This document shows positions 15,843-24,777 of a stretch of DNA of 64,000 bases, piece after piece. The position numbers and the translations under genes were made by a program. Positions within the stretch are counted from its first letter, which is position 1. The number at the start of each line of letters is the position of its first letter. The notes beneath the pieces were generated by a model that saw only the letters and a list, made by a program, of their open reading frames with translations, was not told the DNA's origin and did not search any database. The stretch is from Saccharopolyspora shandongensis (GTDB taxonomy: Bacteria; Actinomycetota; Actinomycetes; Mycobacteriales; Pseudonocardiaceae), in NCBI RefSeq assembly GCF_900106995.1, contig NZ_FNOK01000005.1:248001-312000 (forward strand), read 5' to 3'.

Positions 15843-17030
15843 TCACGCCGCCCGGCCGCTGACCGATGGCGGCCCGCCCCGCGCGACGACGCGGGTTTGG
15901 TAGCGGTGGCGACAGGCGGCCGCGACGATCAGCAGCGGAACCGCCGTGGCGGCGGCGACCCCGAAGATCAAGCCGTACGAGCCGCGCTCCGCGAAGTACG
16001 CGGCCGCCGCCGATGCGGCCGCGCTGCCCAGGAACAACGCCGACGCGAACAGCGCCACGGCGGTACCCCTGGCCTCCGGGACCACCGAGGTCACCCAGGT
16101 CTGCAACGACGAGTGCATGAACGACCAGCCGCCGCCGAGCAGCAACGCCGTGACCACCACGGTCGCGATGCTGGCGGTGGCGGTCACGACGAGGTAGCCG
16201 ACGAACATCGATGCGCCGCCGATCGCGATCAGCTGCCAGACCGCCAAGCGCCGCCCCAACGCCTTCACCAGCCGGGAGAACACCCACACGCCGACGCCGT
16301 ACGCGGCGGTGGCGAGCCCGGCCACCGCGACGTCCACGCCCTCGTGCACCAGCGCCGACGCCAAGAACGTCATGGTGCCCAGCAACACCGCGCCCTCGAC
16401 GAACACCAACCCGAAGACCAGCAGCGCCCAGCGATTCGTCAACACCGCCATCAGGTGGCTGCGCACGCCCTGGGCCTGAGCCCGCTCCGGCTCCGGCAGC
16501 TTGCGGAGCAGGACGACGCACACCACGGCGCAGACGGCGGGAAGCGCGAAAACCGCGCGCCAGTCCAGAAAACCGGCCAGCAGTCCGCCGGCGGCGGTCG
16601 CCAGCGCGGTGCCCATCGCCGAGGCCGCCATCAGATCCGAAAGCGCGCCCTGCCGGTGCTCCTGCGGCACGGTGTCGCCGACGTAGGTCAGCGACGCGGG
16701 CACGACGGCCCCCATGCACGCACCGGTGACCACGCGCGCCACGACCAGCGCGGTCAGGCTCGGCGCCAGCGCGGAAACCACCCCGCCCACCGCTGCGGCG
16801 AGCATCGTGCCGCGCATGACCGGCAGCCGGCCGAAGCGGTCCGACAGCAAACCCCACAGCGGCTGGGAAAGGCCGTAGGCGAGGAAGTAGCCGCTGGCGA
16901 CGGCGACCGCCCCGGCCAGCGGCTCGTCCAGCGCCAGCGCGATCAGCAGCAGCATCGGGGTGACCGCGAAGCGGTCGAAGTTGGAGGTCAGCGTGGCGAA
17001 GGACAGCACCAGCGGCGGCCTGGTCGGCAT
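15843..17030 (-). CDS. MFS transporter (drug:H+ antiporter-like)
   Basis: A 395-aa permease with about 12 membrane segments. The MFS signature GLLSDRFGRLPVMRG lies after helix 2 and RVVTGACMGAVVPASL in helix 4, as in DHA-type exporters. The ATG at 17030 is chosen because GAGGAG lies nine nt upstream and the first helix follows at once. It sits inside the cobalamin locus but on the opposite strand, between the chelatase gene and cobO, with no evidence of a role in cobalamin metabolism. Confidence 0.88.
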   Translation of the reverse strand: MPTRPPLVLSFATLTSNFDRFAVTPMLLLIALALDEPLAGAVAVASGYFLAYGLSQPLWGLLSDRFGRLPVMRGTMLAAAVGGVVSALAPSLTALVVARVVTGACMGAVVPASLTYVGDTVPQEHRQGALSDLMAASAMGTALATAAGGLLAGFLDWRAVFALPAVCAVVCVVLLRKLPEPERAQAQGVRSHLMAVLTNRWALLVFGLVFVEGAVLLGTMTFLASALVHEGVDVAVAGLATAAYGVGVWVFSRLVKALGRRLAVWQLIAIGGASMFVGYLVVTATASIATVVVTALLLGGGWSFMHSSLQTWVTSVVPEARGTAVALFASALFLGSAAASAAAAYFAERGSYGLIFGVAAATAVPLLIVAAACRHRYQTRVVARGGPPSVSGRAA

Positions 17031-17125
17031 CGGGCGGCTCCTCGCTGACTGGGACGACCGTCCATGTTCGTCGCCTGCACCGTTCCAGAACCCCGTGACC
17101 TCGGCCACCGTCGACAAGGGCGGCA

Positions 17126-17364
17126 TTAGGCCATTGGACGAAGTTCCTGGAGTTCGCCGAGCAGATCCGGCAGGCCGCGACGAAGACGGAGCACACCTGG
17201 GCGAGGCCGGTGACGCCATGCGGAAGCGCGTCACGCAGCCGGCCGACCACATGTCGCACTCCGGCAGCGCCGGCGAGCGCTGGAACACCTTCAGACCGGC
17301 GGACAAGCAGCGGCTGGCGCGGTACCTCGACGAGCAGGTCGGGGCCTTCCGGCCCGCTCGCTGA
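17126..17364 (+). pseudogene. possible frameshifted small gene
   Basis: Two overlapping frames look protein-like and join if one base is lost. One frame gives HWTKFLEFAEQIRQAATK (from about 17132); the other gives MRKRVTQPADHM and RWNTFRPADKQRLARYLDE, ending at 17364. Neither has a good start with a ribosome binding site, and no family is recognised. It lies in the 17031-17416 gap between MFS and cobO, which otherwise shows nothing. Could be chance. Confidence 0.22.
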
Positions 17365-17416
17365 GACCGTTCGGGACGTGTCGGACGGTGCCGGGGCGGC
17401 CCGTTAGGGTCGGGGC

Positions 17417-18031
17417 ATGCCTCAGGGACAGCCTTCGACAGTGCCGAACGACGGGTTGACCACTCGCCAGCGCCGCAACAGGCCGCTGCTCGTGGTGCAC
17501 ACCGGCGACATGAAGGGCAAGTCCACCGCCGCCTTCGGGCTCGCCCTCCGCGGGTGGAACCAGGGCTGGTCGATCGGGGTCTTCCAGTTCGTCAAGTCGG
17601 CGAAGTGGCGCGTCGGCGAGGAGTCGGCGTTCCGCGCACTGGGGCGGTTGCACGACGAGACCGGCGAGGGTGGGCCCGTCGAGTGGCACAAGATGGGCGA
17701 GGGCTGGTCGTGGGCCCGCAAACAGGGCAGCGAGGAGGACCACGCGGCCGCGGCCCTGGAGGGGTGGCGGGAGATCGCCCGCCGGATCGGCGAGCAGCGC
17801 CACGGGCTCTACGTGCTGGACGAGTTCACCTATCCGCTGCACTGGGGCTGGGTCGACGTCGCCGAGGTGGTCGAGACCCTGCGCGACCGGCCCGGGCACC
17901 AGCACGTCGTGATCACCGGCCGCCACGCCCCGCAGGCCCTGATCGACGCCGCCGACCTCGTCATGGAGGCCACCAAGGTCAAGCACCCGATGGACGCCGG
18001 CCAGAAGGGCCAGAGGGGCATCGAGTGGTGA
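17417..18031 (+). CDS. cobO: cob(I)yrinic acid a,c-diamide adenosyltransferase
   Basis: CobO/BtuR/CobA-type corrinoid adenosyltransferase, 204 aa; transfers the 5'-deoxyadenosyl group from ATP to Co(I) corrinoid. The P-loop variant HTGDMKGKSTAAFG (residues 28-41) is diagnostic, followed by FQFVKSAKWRVGEE, YVLDEFTYPLHWGWVD and the C-terminal HVVITGRHAP and KVKHPMDAGQKGQRGIE. The ATG at 17417 fits the family length. Its stop overlaps the cobB GTG by 4 nt, so the two are co-translated. First gene of the plus-strand cob operon. Confidence 0.97.
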   Translation: MPQGQPSTVPNDGLTTRQRRNRPLLVVHTGDMKGKSTAAFGLALRGWNQGWSIGVFQFVKSAKWRVGEESAFRALGRLHDETGEGGPVEWHKMGEGWSWARKQGSEEDHAAAALEGWREIARRIGEQRHGLYVLDEFTYPLHWGWVDVAEVVETLRDRPGHQHVVITGRHAPQALIDAADLVMEATKVKHPMDAGQKGQRGIEW

Positions 18032-19389
18032 CCGATTCCTCGCTCGCCCGGGTGGTGGTGGCGGCACCGGCGTCCGGGCAGGGGAAGACCACCGTGGTGA
18101 CCGGGCTGCTCGGCGCGCTGCGGCGGCGCGGGACCGGGGTCGCGCCGTTCAAGGTCGGCCCGGACTACATCGACCCCGGCTACCACCGGCTCGCCGCCGA
18201 CCGCCCGGCCCGCAACCTCGATCCCGTGCTGGTCGGCGAGGAGCGGATCGCGCCGCTGTTCCGGCACGGCGCCGCCGGCGCCGAACTGTCCGTCGTGGAA
18301 GGCGTGATGGGCCTGTTCGACGGCCGCATCGGGCCGGGCGAGGGGATCGCCGCCGGATCCACCGCGCACGTCGCGCAGCTGCTGGACGCGCCCGTGGTGC
18401 TGGTCGTCGACGCGAGGGGCCAGAGCCACAGCCTCGCCGCGCTGCTGCACGGTTTCCGCAGCTATCGCCCGGAGGTGCGGATCGGCGGCGTGATCCTCAA
18501 CCGGGTCGGCTCGCAGCGGCACGAGCAGGTGCTCCGCGACGCCGCCGACAACGCCGGCCTCCCGGTGCTCGGCGCGATCCCGCGCGCCGATGATCTCGCC
18601 GTCCCGTCGTGTCACCTCGGCCTCGTCACGGCCGCCGAACACGGCGGTGCGGCCGTCCGCGCGGTTGAGGCGATGACCGAAGTCGTTGCCCGGTCGGTGG
18701 ATCTCGACGCGGTGTGCGCGCTCGCCGGCTCGGCTCCCGGATTGCCCGGCGCCGCCTGGAATCCGCGCGACGAGGTGCAGCCGCAGGCCGGGGCCGTGGT
18801 CGCGGTGGCCGGCGGGCGGGCGTTCACCTTCGGCTACGCCGAGCACGTCGAGCTGCTCGAAGCCGCCGGTGCCGAGGTCGCCGTCCTCGACCCGCTCCAC
18901 GACGAGCGGCTGCCCGAACGCGCCGCGGGCCTGGTGCTGCCGGGCGGCTTCCCCGAACAGCACGTCGCCGAACTGTCGGCGAATACCTTGCTGCGCAAGG
19001 AAATCGCGGCTTTCGCCGCCACAGGGGCACCGATCCACGCGGAATGCGGCGGGCTGCTGTACCTGGCGGAGGAACTGGACGGCCACCCGCTGTGCGGCGT
19101 GCTCGACGCGCGGGCGCGGATGTCGCCGCGGCTGACGCTCGGTTACCGCGACGCCGTGGCCGCCGCTGATTCCGTCCTGTTCGGCGAAGGCGCACGGGTG
19201 AGCGGGCACGAGTTCCACCGCACCGTCCTGGAGCCCGGCAGCGGCTCGAAGCCTGCCTGGTTGTGGCGTGCCACGGGCGCGCAGCGGGAAGGGTTCGTCG
19301 ACGGCGGGGTGCACGCTTCGTACTTGCACACCCATCCGGCCGGGCAGCCCGAAGCGGTGCAGCGGTTCGTGGCGCGGTGCGCGCGATGA
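18028..19389 (+). CDS. cobB: cobyrinic acid a,c-diamide synthase
   Basis: CobB/CbiA amidotransferase, 453 aa; converts cobyrinic or hydrogenobyrinic acid to the a,c-diamide using ATP and glutamine. An N-terminal dethiobiotin-synthetase-like domain carries ASGQGKTTVVTGLLGAL (Lys near 20), VGPDYIDPGYH and VVEGVMGLFDG. The C-terminal type-1 glutaminase domain carries LPGGFPEQH and PIHAECGGLLYL (nucleophile Cys near 340), with VSGHEFHRT near the end. The GTG at 18028 (GTGA overlap with cobO) is the proper start; the longer upstream frame is antisense-like shadow coding over cobO. Confidence 0.97.
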   Translation: MTDSSLARVVVAAPASGQGKTTVVTGLLGALRRRGTGVAPFKVGPDYIDPGYHRLAADRPARNLDPVLVGEERIAPLFRHGAAGAELSVVEGVMGLFDGRIGPGEGIAAGSTAHVAQLLDAPVVLVVDARGQSHSLAALLHGFRSYRPEVRIGGVILNRVGSQRHEQVLRDAADNAGLPVLGAIPRADDLAVPSCHLGLVTAAEHGGAAVRAVEAMTEVVARSVDLDAVCALAGSAPGLPGAAWNPRDEVQPQAGAVVAVAGGRAFTFGYAEHVELLEAAGAEVAVLDPLHDERLPERAAGLVLPGGFPEQHVAELSANTLLRKEIAAFAATGAPIHAECGGLLYLAEELDGHPLCGVLDARARMSPRLTLGYRDAVAAADSVLFGEGARVSGHEFHRTVLEPGSGSKPAWLWRATGAQREGFVDGGVHASYLHTHPAGQPEAVQRFVARCAR

Positions 19390-19403
19390 GGCTCGCCCGT
19401 CCG

Positions 19404-19882
19404 GCGATCCGGGGATGCTGATTCCGGCCGCGCTGCGCGAATTCCGTGGAGCGGGAACAGTTTTCGTCCCGGGAGCCGCCCGGGTGCAGCGGCTGCGCGA
19501 TCAGGACGGCACCGTGGCTTTGCTCACTCCAAAGGATCCCGCCGCGCATTCGGTTTCCAGCCGTTCGGCGGTGGGCGGCGCAGGGGCGGGGAGAGTCGTG
19601 TGACGCACCGTGATTCGGGTGATGCGGGACGTGACCGCGCTGCGGGTCGCTTCGCGGTCACGCGGTACGGTCGTTTCCTGCGAAGGCGGCCGGTGGCTCG
19701 GCGAGCTGCGCGCCGCGATCGCCGAATGCGGAGCCCCGGAGCGCTCGGTCCGCGCCGAGCACCTTGGCACGCCGGACGCGCGAGTGCTCCCGCCGTCCGG
19801 TGTGTCCGAAGTGGATGACGCGCCGTATCTGTCCACCGTGGTAGTACTTCCACCCCGAGGCGGAAGAGGAGAACAATGCTGA
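19404..19882 (+). pseudogene. decayed tetrapyrrole-methylase-like frame
   Basis: One frame, broken by a single TGA (19601-19603), reads PSGDPGML, GTVFVPGAARVQRLRD and GTVALLTPKDP before the stop, then GTVVSCEGGRWLGELR, VRAEHLGTPDARVLP and APYLSTVVVLPP after it. SGDPG, xEHLGTPDxRV and PYxSxVxxPP resemble, in the right order, elements of precorrin methylases (CbiE/CobI-like), but the N-terminal GxGPGD motif is missing. It ends 7 nt inside cobM. The second part (GTG 19610 to 19882) could also be a real 90-aa protein. Confidence 0.35.
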
Positions 19883-21180
19883 CTGGCCGGATCTCGTTCA
19901 TCGGTGCCGGGCCCGGCGCGGCCGACCTGATCACGGTCCGCGGCGCCCGGCGGATCGCCGAGGCCGACATCGTGGTGTGGACCGCGAGCCTCGTCGCGCC
20001 GGAATGCATCCAGGAGCACGCGCGCAGCGACGCTGAGCTGATCGACTCCTCCCGGCTGACCCACGAGCAGGCGCTGGAGATCTACCGCCGCGCCGAGCGG
20101 GACAAGCTCAGCGTCGCCCGGGTGCACTCCGGCGACCCGTCGCTGTGGGGAGCGGTCCAGGACCAGCACGACGCGTGCGCGCGGATGAACGTGGAAGTCG
20201 AGATCGTGCCGGGCGTTCCGGCGTTTTCCGCCGCCGCGGCCGCGGTCGGGCGGGAGCTCACCGTGCCGGAGGTCGCCCAGTCGCTGGTGCTGACCCGGCT
20301 GGAGGGCGGCAAGACGCCGATGCCGGAAGGCGAGAAGGTGCGCGAGTTCGCCAAGCACGGCACCACGATGGCGCTGTTCCTGTCGGCGTCGCGCGCCGCG
20401 CAGCTCGTCGAGGAACTGCGTGCCGGCGGCTACCCGGAAGACACCCCGGTGCTGGTGGCCTACAAGGTCTCCTGGCCCGACGAGCTCCTGCTGCGCACGA
20501 ACCTCGCCGACCTGGAGAAGACCGTCAAGCAGCACAAGCTGTGGCGGAACACGCTGTTCATTGTCGGGAAGAGCCTCAACGGCAGCGGAACCCGCTCGCC
20601 GTACACCACTGGGCACTTCCACACGTACCGCCGCGCCGACCCGGTCACGCGCCGGGCGCTGCGGGCGGACCGGCCCATCCCGGTGCGCCAGCGCGCGGAG
20701 AACACCGCGCCGCGCGCCGAGGAACCCGGTGAGAACGGCCGGATGCGCGAGTCCGACGTCGCGTGGTGGGCGGTGCGCGACTGGCAGGAGAGCGCGCGTG
20801 GCGCGGCGCGGGTCGCGTCCGCCCGCACGGCCCGGCGGGTCGACGAGGCGCAGTCGCAGCTGTTCGCCGAGGAACCCGTTGCGGCCGTCGAACGGCCGGT
20901 CGACGCGGTGGCGCCGGTCCGGGCGGAAGCAGCTGGGCGCGAACAGCCCGTAGACGTGGATGAACAGCCCGTACGCGCCGAAGCAGCGGAGGCGCAGCCG
21001 AAGCGGACCTCCGCGGCGCGCACCACGACCACCCGGGCCACCGCGAAGGCCGCCACCGCGAAGCGGGGGACGAAGACCGCGGCGAAGCGGACGAAGTCCG
21101 CGACCACCACGACGGCGGCGAAGGCGAAGCCCGCCGCCAAGCGCAAGCCCCCGGCGAAGCCGGATGAGCAGGGCGAATAG
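19876..21180 (+). CDS. cobM: precorrin-4 C11-methyltransferase with H1-like tail
   Basis: CobM/CbiF, 434 aa; SAM-dependent methylation of C-11 of the corrin precursor. The catalytic domain (about 1-250) has FIGAGPGAADLITVRG, RVHSGDPSLWGA, EIVPGVPAFSAAAAAVG and the CobM C-terminus NTLFIVGKSLN. The ATG at 19876 follows AGAGGAGAAC. The protein then runs about 180 residues beyond the usual ~255 aa end: an Arg/Glu-rich part and a final Lys/Ala/Thr-rich stretch (AKAATAKRGTKTAAKRTKSA) like histone H1 or HupB tails. A second, normal-length CobM is encoded at 44888. The role of the tail is unknown. Confidence 0.93.
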   Translation: MLTGRISFIGAGPGAADLITVRGARRIAEADIVVWTASLVAPECIQEHARSDAELIDSSRLTHEQALEIYRRAERDKLSVARVHSGDPSLWGAVQDQHDACARMNVEVEIVPGVPAFSAAAAAVGRELTVPEVAQSLVLTRLEGGKTPMPEGEKVREFAKHGTTMALFLSASRAAQLVEELRAGGYPEDTPVLVAYKVSWPDELLLRTNLADLEKTVKQHKLWRNTLFIVGKSLNGSGTRSPYTTGHFHTYRRADPVTRRALRADRPIPVRQRAENTAPRAEEPGENGRMRESDVAWWAVRDWQESARGAARVASARTARRVDEAQSQLFAEEPVAAVERPVDAVAPVRAEAAGREQPVDVDEQPVRAEAAEAQPKRTSAARTTTTRATAKAATAKRGTKTAAKRTKSATTTTAAKAKPAAKRKPPAKPDEQGE

Positions 21181-21469
21181 CGAGGCGGAGCCGACGCTGC
21201 GGCGTGCCGTCGCCGGCGCGGTCGTGGCGTAGCCACGAGGTCCGAAGTAGACATCGGGTCGCCCGGACGGGCCCCGGTCGCCCACCGGTCATGCGAGATG
21301 TGGCAGCGGGGCGGGCCGTTCCCGGCGTGTGCGGTCCGGCTCCGCGCGCAGGTGGCAGCAGTATTGAAGCGGATCAGCCAGGAATGCGGTCGTCGGCCGC
21401 GCGTTCGGGTCGCGGTGGCGGACTCCGGGACGAACGCGCGGTGGCGGCCGCCGGAACGAGGTGGGTGAC

Positions 21470-22672
21470 GTGGCAGTCACGGTGATCGGGGTCGATGGTG
21501 GCGACCTGCCGAGGGGCAGCGCCGAGGTGCTGGAGTCGGCGCGGCTCGTGGTGGGCGGCAGGCGGCACCTGGAGGAGCATGCGCCGGAACACGCGCGCAA
21601 GCTCGAACTCGGGCCGCTGGAACCGGCACTGAACGCGCTGTCGTCGCTGTCCGGCGACGAGAGCGGCGTGGTGCTGGCCTCGGGCGATCCCGGTTTCTTC
21701 GGCGCCGTCCGCGCGCTGCGCGACCGCGGCATCCGGTGCGCGGTGCTGCCGTCGACCTCCAGCGTCCAGCAGCTGATGGCGCGCGTCGGCCGGTCCTGGG
21801 ACGACGTCGTCGTGGTCAGCGCGCTCGGCAGCGACCTCAGCCAGGCGATCAACGTCTGCCGCGCTCGACCGGCCGTGGTGGTGCTGACCGCGCCGAAGGC
21901 GGGCCCGGCCCAGATCGGCTCCGGCCTGGCCGGCTGGCGGCGCACCATGATCGTCGCCGAGGACCTCGGCGGGCCGAACGAGTCGGTGGTGACCCTCGAA
22001 CCGGCGGAGGCCGCGAAGCGCAGCTGGCACGAGCCGAACATCGTGCTCTCCCTGGCGGATCTCGACGACGTGCCGCACCGGGGCTGGATCGTCGGCGGCG
22101 AGCCGGTGCCGCCGGCGACCGGTTGGGCACTGTCCGAGGACGAGTTCTCGCACCGTGACGGCATGATCACCAGTGCCGAGGTGCGGGCCGTCGCGCTGGC
22201 GAAGCTCGCGCCGCGGCCGGGCACGCTCGTCTGGGACGTCGGCGCGGGTTCGGGCTCGGTGGCGGTGGAGTGCGCCCGGATGGGCGCGGCGACGATCGCG
22301 GTGGAGTCCGACGAGACGCAGGCGGTGCGGCTGATCACCAACGCCGCGAGCCACGGCGTGGACGTCCGGGTCGAGGAGGGCTCCGCGCCGCAGGTGCTGC
22401 GCAACCTGCCGCGACCGGACGCGATCTTCGTCGGAGGCGGCGGCACCGAGGTCGTCACGGCGTGCGCGCACGCCGGGGCGTCCCGCGTCGTGGTGGCGCT
22501 GTCGGCGCTGGACCGGGTCGCGCCGACCCGCGACGCGCTGCGCTCGGCCGGCTACGAGGTCGAGGGCGTGCAGCTGTCGGCGGCCCGGCTGGCGGAACTG
22601 CCCGACGGCGCGTCCCGCCTGGAAGCGGCCGACCCGGTCGTCCTGATCTCGGGCTACCGGAAACAACGCTGA
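21470..22672 (+). CDS. cobL: precorrin-6B methylase, CbiE-CbiT (CobL) type
   Basis: A 400-aa CobL-like fusion; methylates C-5 and C-15 and decarboxylates the C-12 acetate. The N-terminal CbiE half has VTVIGVDGGD (poor match to GxGPGD), VLASGDPGFFGAVRAL, LPSTSSVQQLMARVG and IVAEDLGGPNE. The C-terminal CbiT half starts HRDGMITSAEVRAVALAKL and has the SAM motif WDVGAGSGSVAVE and AIFVGGGGTE. GTG 21470 is chosen with GAGGTGGG upstream; GTG 21461 is in frame. Part of the cobO-cobB-cobM run, 289 nt after cobM. It is a paralogue of the CobL at 45628. Confidence 0.9.
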   Translation: MAVTVIGVDGGDLPRGSAEVLESARLVVGGRRHLEEHAPEHARKLELGPLEPALNALSSLSGDESGVVLASGDPGFFGAVRALRDRGIRCAVLPSTSSVQQLMARVGRSWDDVVVVSALGSDLSQAINVCRARPAVVVLTAPKAGPAQIGSGLAGWRRTMIVAEDLGGPNESVVTLEPAEAAKRSWHEPNIVLSLADLDDVPHRGWIVGGEPVPPATGWALSEDEFSHRDGMITSAEVRAVALAKLAPRPGTLVWDVGAGSGSVAVECARMGAATIAVESDETQAVRLITNAASHGVDVRVEEGSAPQVLRNLPRPDAIFVGGGGTEVVTACAHAGASRVVVALSALDRVAPTRDALRSAGYEVEGVQLSAARLAELPDGASRLEAADPVVLISGYRKQR

Positions 22673-22827
22673 CCCCATGCCGCCCAGCCGGACCGCCACG
22701 CAGCACGAGGATGAAAAACCTCGACGGAAATCGCGGCCGGGCGTGGTGCCCTGGTGGGTGGGAGAGGGTCACGTGGGTGGGACCATGCGGAGTCGGTGAA
22801 AGCAGTCGTCCAGGTTGAGGAGTGGCA

Positions 22828-24510
22828 GTGATCGGTCTGTTCGCGGTGACCGCGGCGGGACGGCGGTCTGCCGCCGAACTGGCCGGACGGCTGGGGCCGG
22901 ACGCGGTCGTCGCCGACGGGCCGATCGCGCCCGCCGTGCGCCGCTTGTGGGACCACCTGGACGCGGCGGTGTTCTTCCTGGCCAGCGGTGCGGCGGTGCG
23001 ACTGGTCGCGCCGCTGCTGCGGGACAAGCACAGCGATCCCGGCGTGGTCTGCGTCGACGACGACCGCCGCTTCGCCATCGCCCTGACCGGCGGCCACGCC
23101 GGGGGCGCGCTCGCCGAGCAGGTCGCCGACGTGCTCGGCTGCACCCCGGTGGTCACCGCCGCCTCCGACAGCACCGGCACCACCCCGCTGGACGAGCTCG
23201 TCGACCAGCTGGACGCCACTGTGGACGGTGACCTGGCGGCCTGCGGCGGCGCGATCCTCGACGGCTGGTCGGTCCGCCTCGTCAACCCGCACGGCTTCCC
23301 GTTGCCGGCGCTGCCGCCCAACGTTTCCGCCCATCCCGAGGCGCCGCTGTGGACGGTCGTGATCGACGATCGGCGGCCGACGGAGGACGAGGAGCGGACG
23401 CTGCGGCTCATCCCGCGCACGCTGGTCGTCGGCGTCGGGGCCGCCCGCGGCGTCTCGCGGACGGCGGTGACCGAGACGATCGCCCGGCTGGACCGCGAGC
23501 ACGGCCTGGACCCGCGGGCGATCCGCGCCGTCGCCAGCGTCGACCTGAAGGCCGACGAGGACGGCATCCTGGAGGCGGTGCAGGACCTGGGCTTCTGGCA
23601 CTCCGACGGCGGCGAGGAGCTGTCGCTGCTGACCTACCCGGCGGAGGCGCTGGCGGGCATCGAGGTGCCCAACCCCAGCGAGGTGGCGAGCGCGGCGGCG
23701 GGCACGCCCTCCGTCGCCGAGGCGTCGGCGCTGCACGCGGCCGCCGAGCTCGGCGGTGGGGCGCCCGTCGAGCTGGTCGTGCCGAAGATCAAGGGCGACG
23801 ACGTGACCGCAGCCGCCGCGCGCATCCGGCCCCGCGGCCGGCTGGCGATCATCGGCATCGGCCCGGGCGCCCCTGACCTGCGCACCCCGCGCGCCGACGT
23901 CGAGCTGCGCCGCGCCTCCGTGGTCGTCGGGCCGGACGAGCACCTCGACCGGGTCCGGCACCTGCTGCGCCCCGGCACCGAGGTGCGCGCCACCGGCGCC
24001 GAGGCGGTCGCGCTGGCGCGGGAGGGGCGCGCGGTGGCGTTGGTCGGCGGGGCCGCGATGGCGGACCTGGTGCTGGAGGAGGCCGGTGCCGACATCGAGT
24101 TGGTCGGCGTGCCCGGCGTGACAGCGGCGCTGGCCGCGTCCGCGCTGCTGGGCGGGCCGCTCGGGCACGACCACGCGCTGATCGGCCTGTCCGACGCGCA
24201 CACGCCGTGGGAGGTCATCGAGCGCCGCGTCCGCGCGGCTGCGGAGGCCGACCTCGTGGCGTGCTTCCACAACCCGAGTTCGGGGCCGCTCGGCCGCGTC
24301 CTGGAGATCCTGGCGGAGCACCGCCCGGTGACCACGCCGGTAGGCGCGGTCCGCGGGGCCGGTCGCACCGGGGAGCGGGTGTGGTGCGTGCCGATCGGCG
24401 ACTTCGACCCGGCGGCGGTGGACGCGTCCACCACGGTGGTCGTGGGCACCTCGCGGTCCACAGTGGTCGATGGCCGGATGGTGACCCGGCGGACGCCCAC
24501 CGGCGCCTGA
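22828..24510 (+). CDS. CbiG-CobJ fusion (precorrin-5A hydrolase / C17-methyltransferase-like)
   Basis: A 560-aa fusion. The N-terminal part is CbiG: ALTGGHAGGALAEQVAD and VTAASDSTGTTPLDEL (CbiG_N), then VVGVGAARGVSRTAVTETI and ASVDLKADEDGILE (CbiG_C/CobE-like). The C-terminal part (about 335-560) is a CobJ/CbiH-type methylase with IIGIGPGAPDLRTPRA, LIGLSDAHTPWEVIERR, FHNPSS and STTVVVGTSRST. The CobJ half is short and has VALVGGAAMADLV where CobJ normally has a SSGDxG motif, so its methylase activity is doubtful. GTG 22828 has GAGGAG six nt upstream; GTG 22822 is in frame. Confidence 0.9.
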   Translation: MIGLFAVTAAGRRSAAELAGRLGPDAVVADGPIAPAVRRLWDHLDAAVFFLASGAAVRLVAPLLRDKHSDPGVVCVDDDRRFAIALTGGHAGGALAEQVADVLGCTPVVTAASDSTGTTPLDELVDQLDATVDGDLAACGGAILDGWSVRLVNPHGFPLPALPPNVSAHPEAPLWTVVIDDRRPTEDEERTLRLIPRTLVVGVGAARGVSRTAVTETIARLDREHGLDPRAIRAVASVDLKADEDGILEAVQDLGFWHSDGGEELSLLTYPAEALAGIEVPNPSEVASAAAGTPSVAEASALHAAAELGGGAPVELVVPKIKGDDVTAAAARIRPRGRLAIIGIGPGAPDLRTPRADVELRRASVVVGPDEHLDRVRHLLRPGTEVRATGAEAVALAREGRAVALVGGAAMADLVLEEAGADIELVGVPGVTAALAASALLGGPLGHDHALIGLSDAHTPWEVIERRVRAAAEADLVACFHNPSSGPLGRVLEILAEHRPVTTPVGAVRGAGRTGERVWCVPIGDFDPAAVDASTTVVVGTSRSTVVDGRMVTRRTPTGA

Positions 24511-24777
24511 GCGACCGTTTCAGCCTGGCTTCGCCTGGCTCGTCCGAAGGCGCCCGGCACCTGCCCCAGGCGGACAGGTCCCACGCGTGCCCGCCCAACG
24601 ACCCTGGAGAGGTCGTTTCCGCTTGCGGCGGACTCGGCGGGCACCACGGTCCGTCTGGCGAGGACAGCTCAGGCATGCACGAGTCCGGGCGGTGATTCCC
24701 CGTAGGTGGCCATCGCTGCGGGAAGTCGTCTCCAAGGCCGCTGGTTTTGGTGGGGTGGGCGTGCGAAGCTGGCTGGG

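Noticed and set aside
17554..18027. N-terminal extension of CobB
   Set aside because: It overlaps cobO in another frame with Arg-rich sequence; the GTGA overlap start and the family N-terminus fit 18028.
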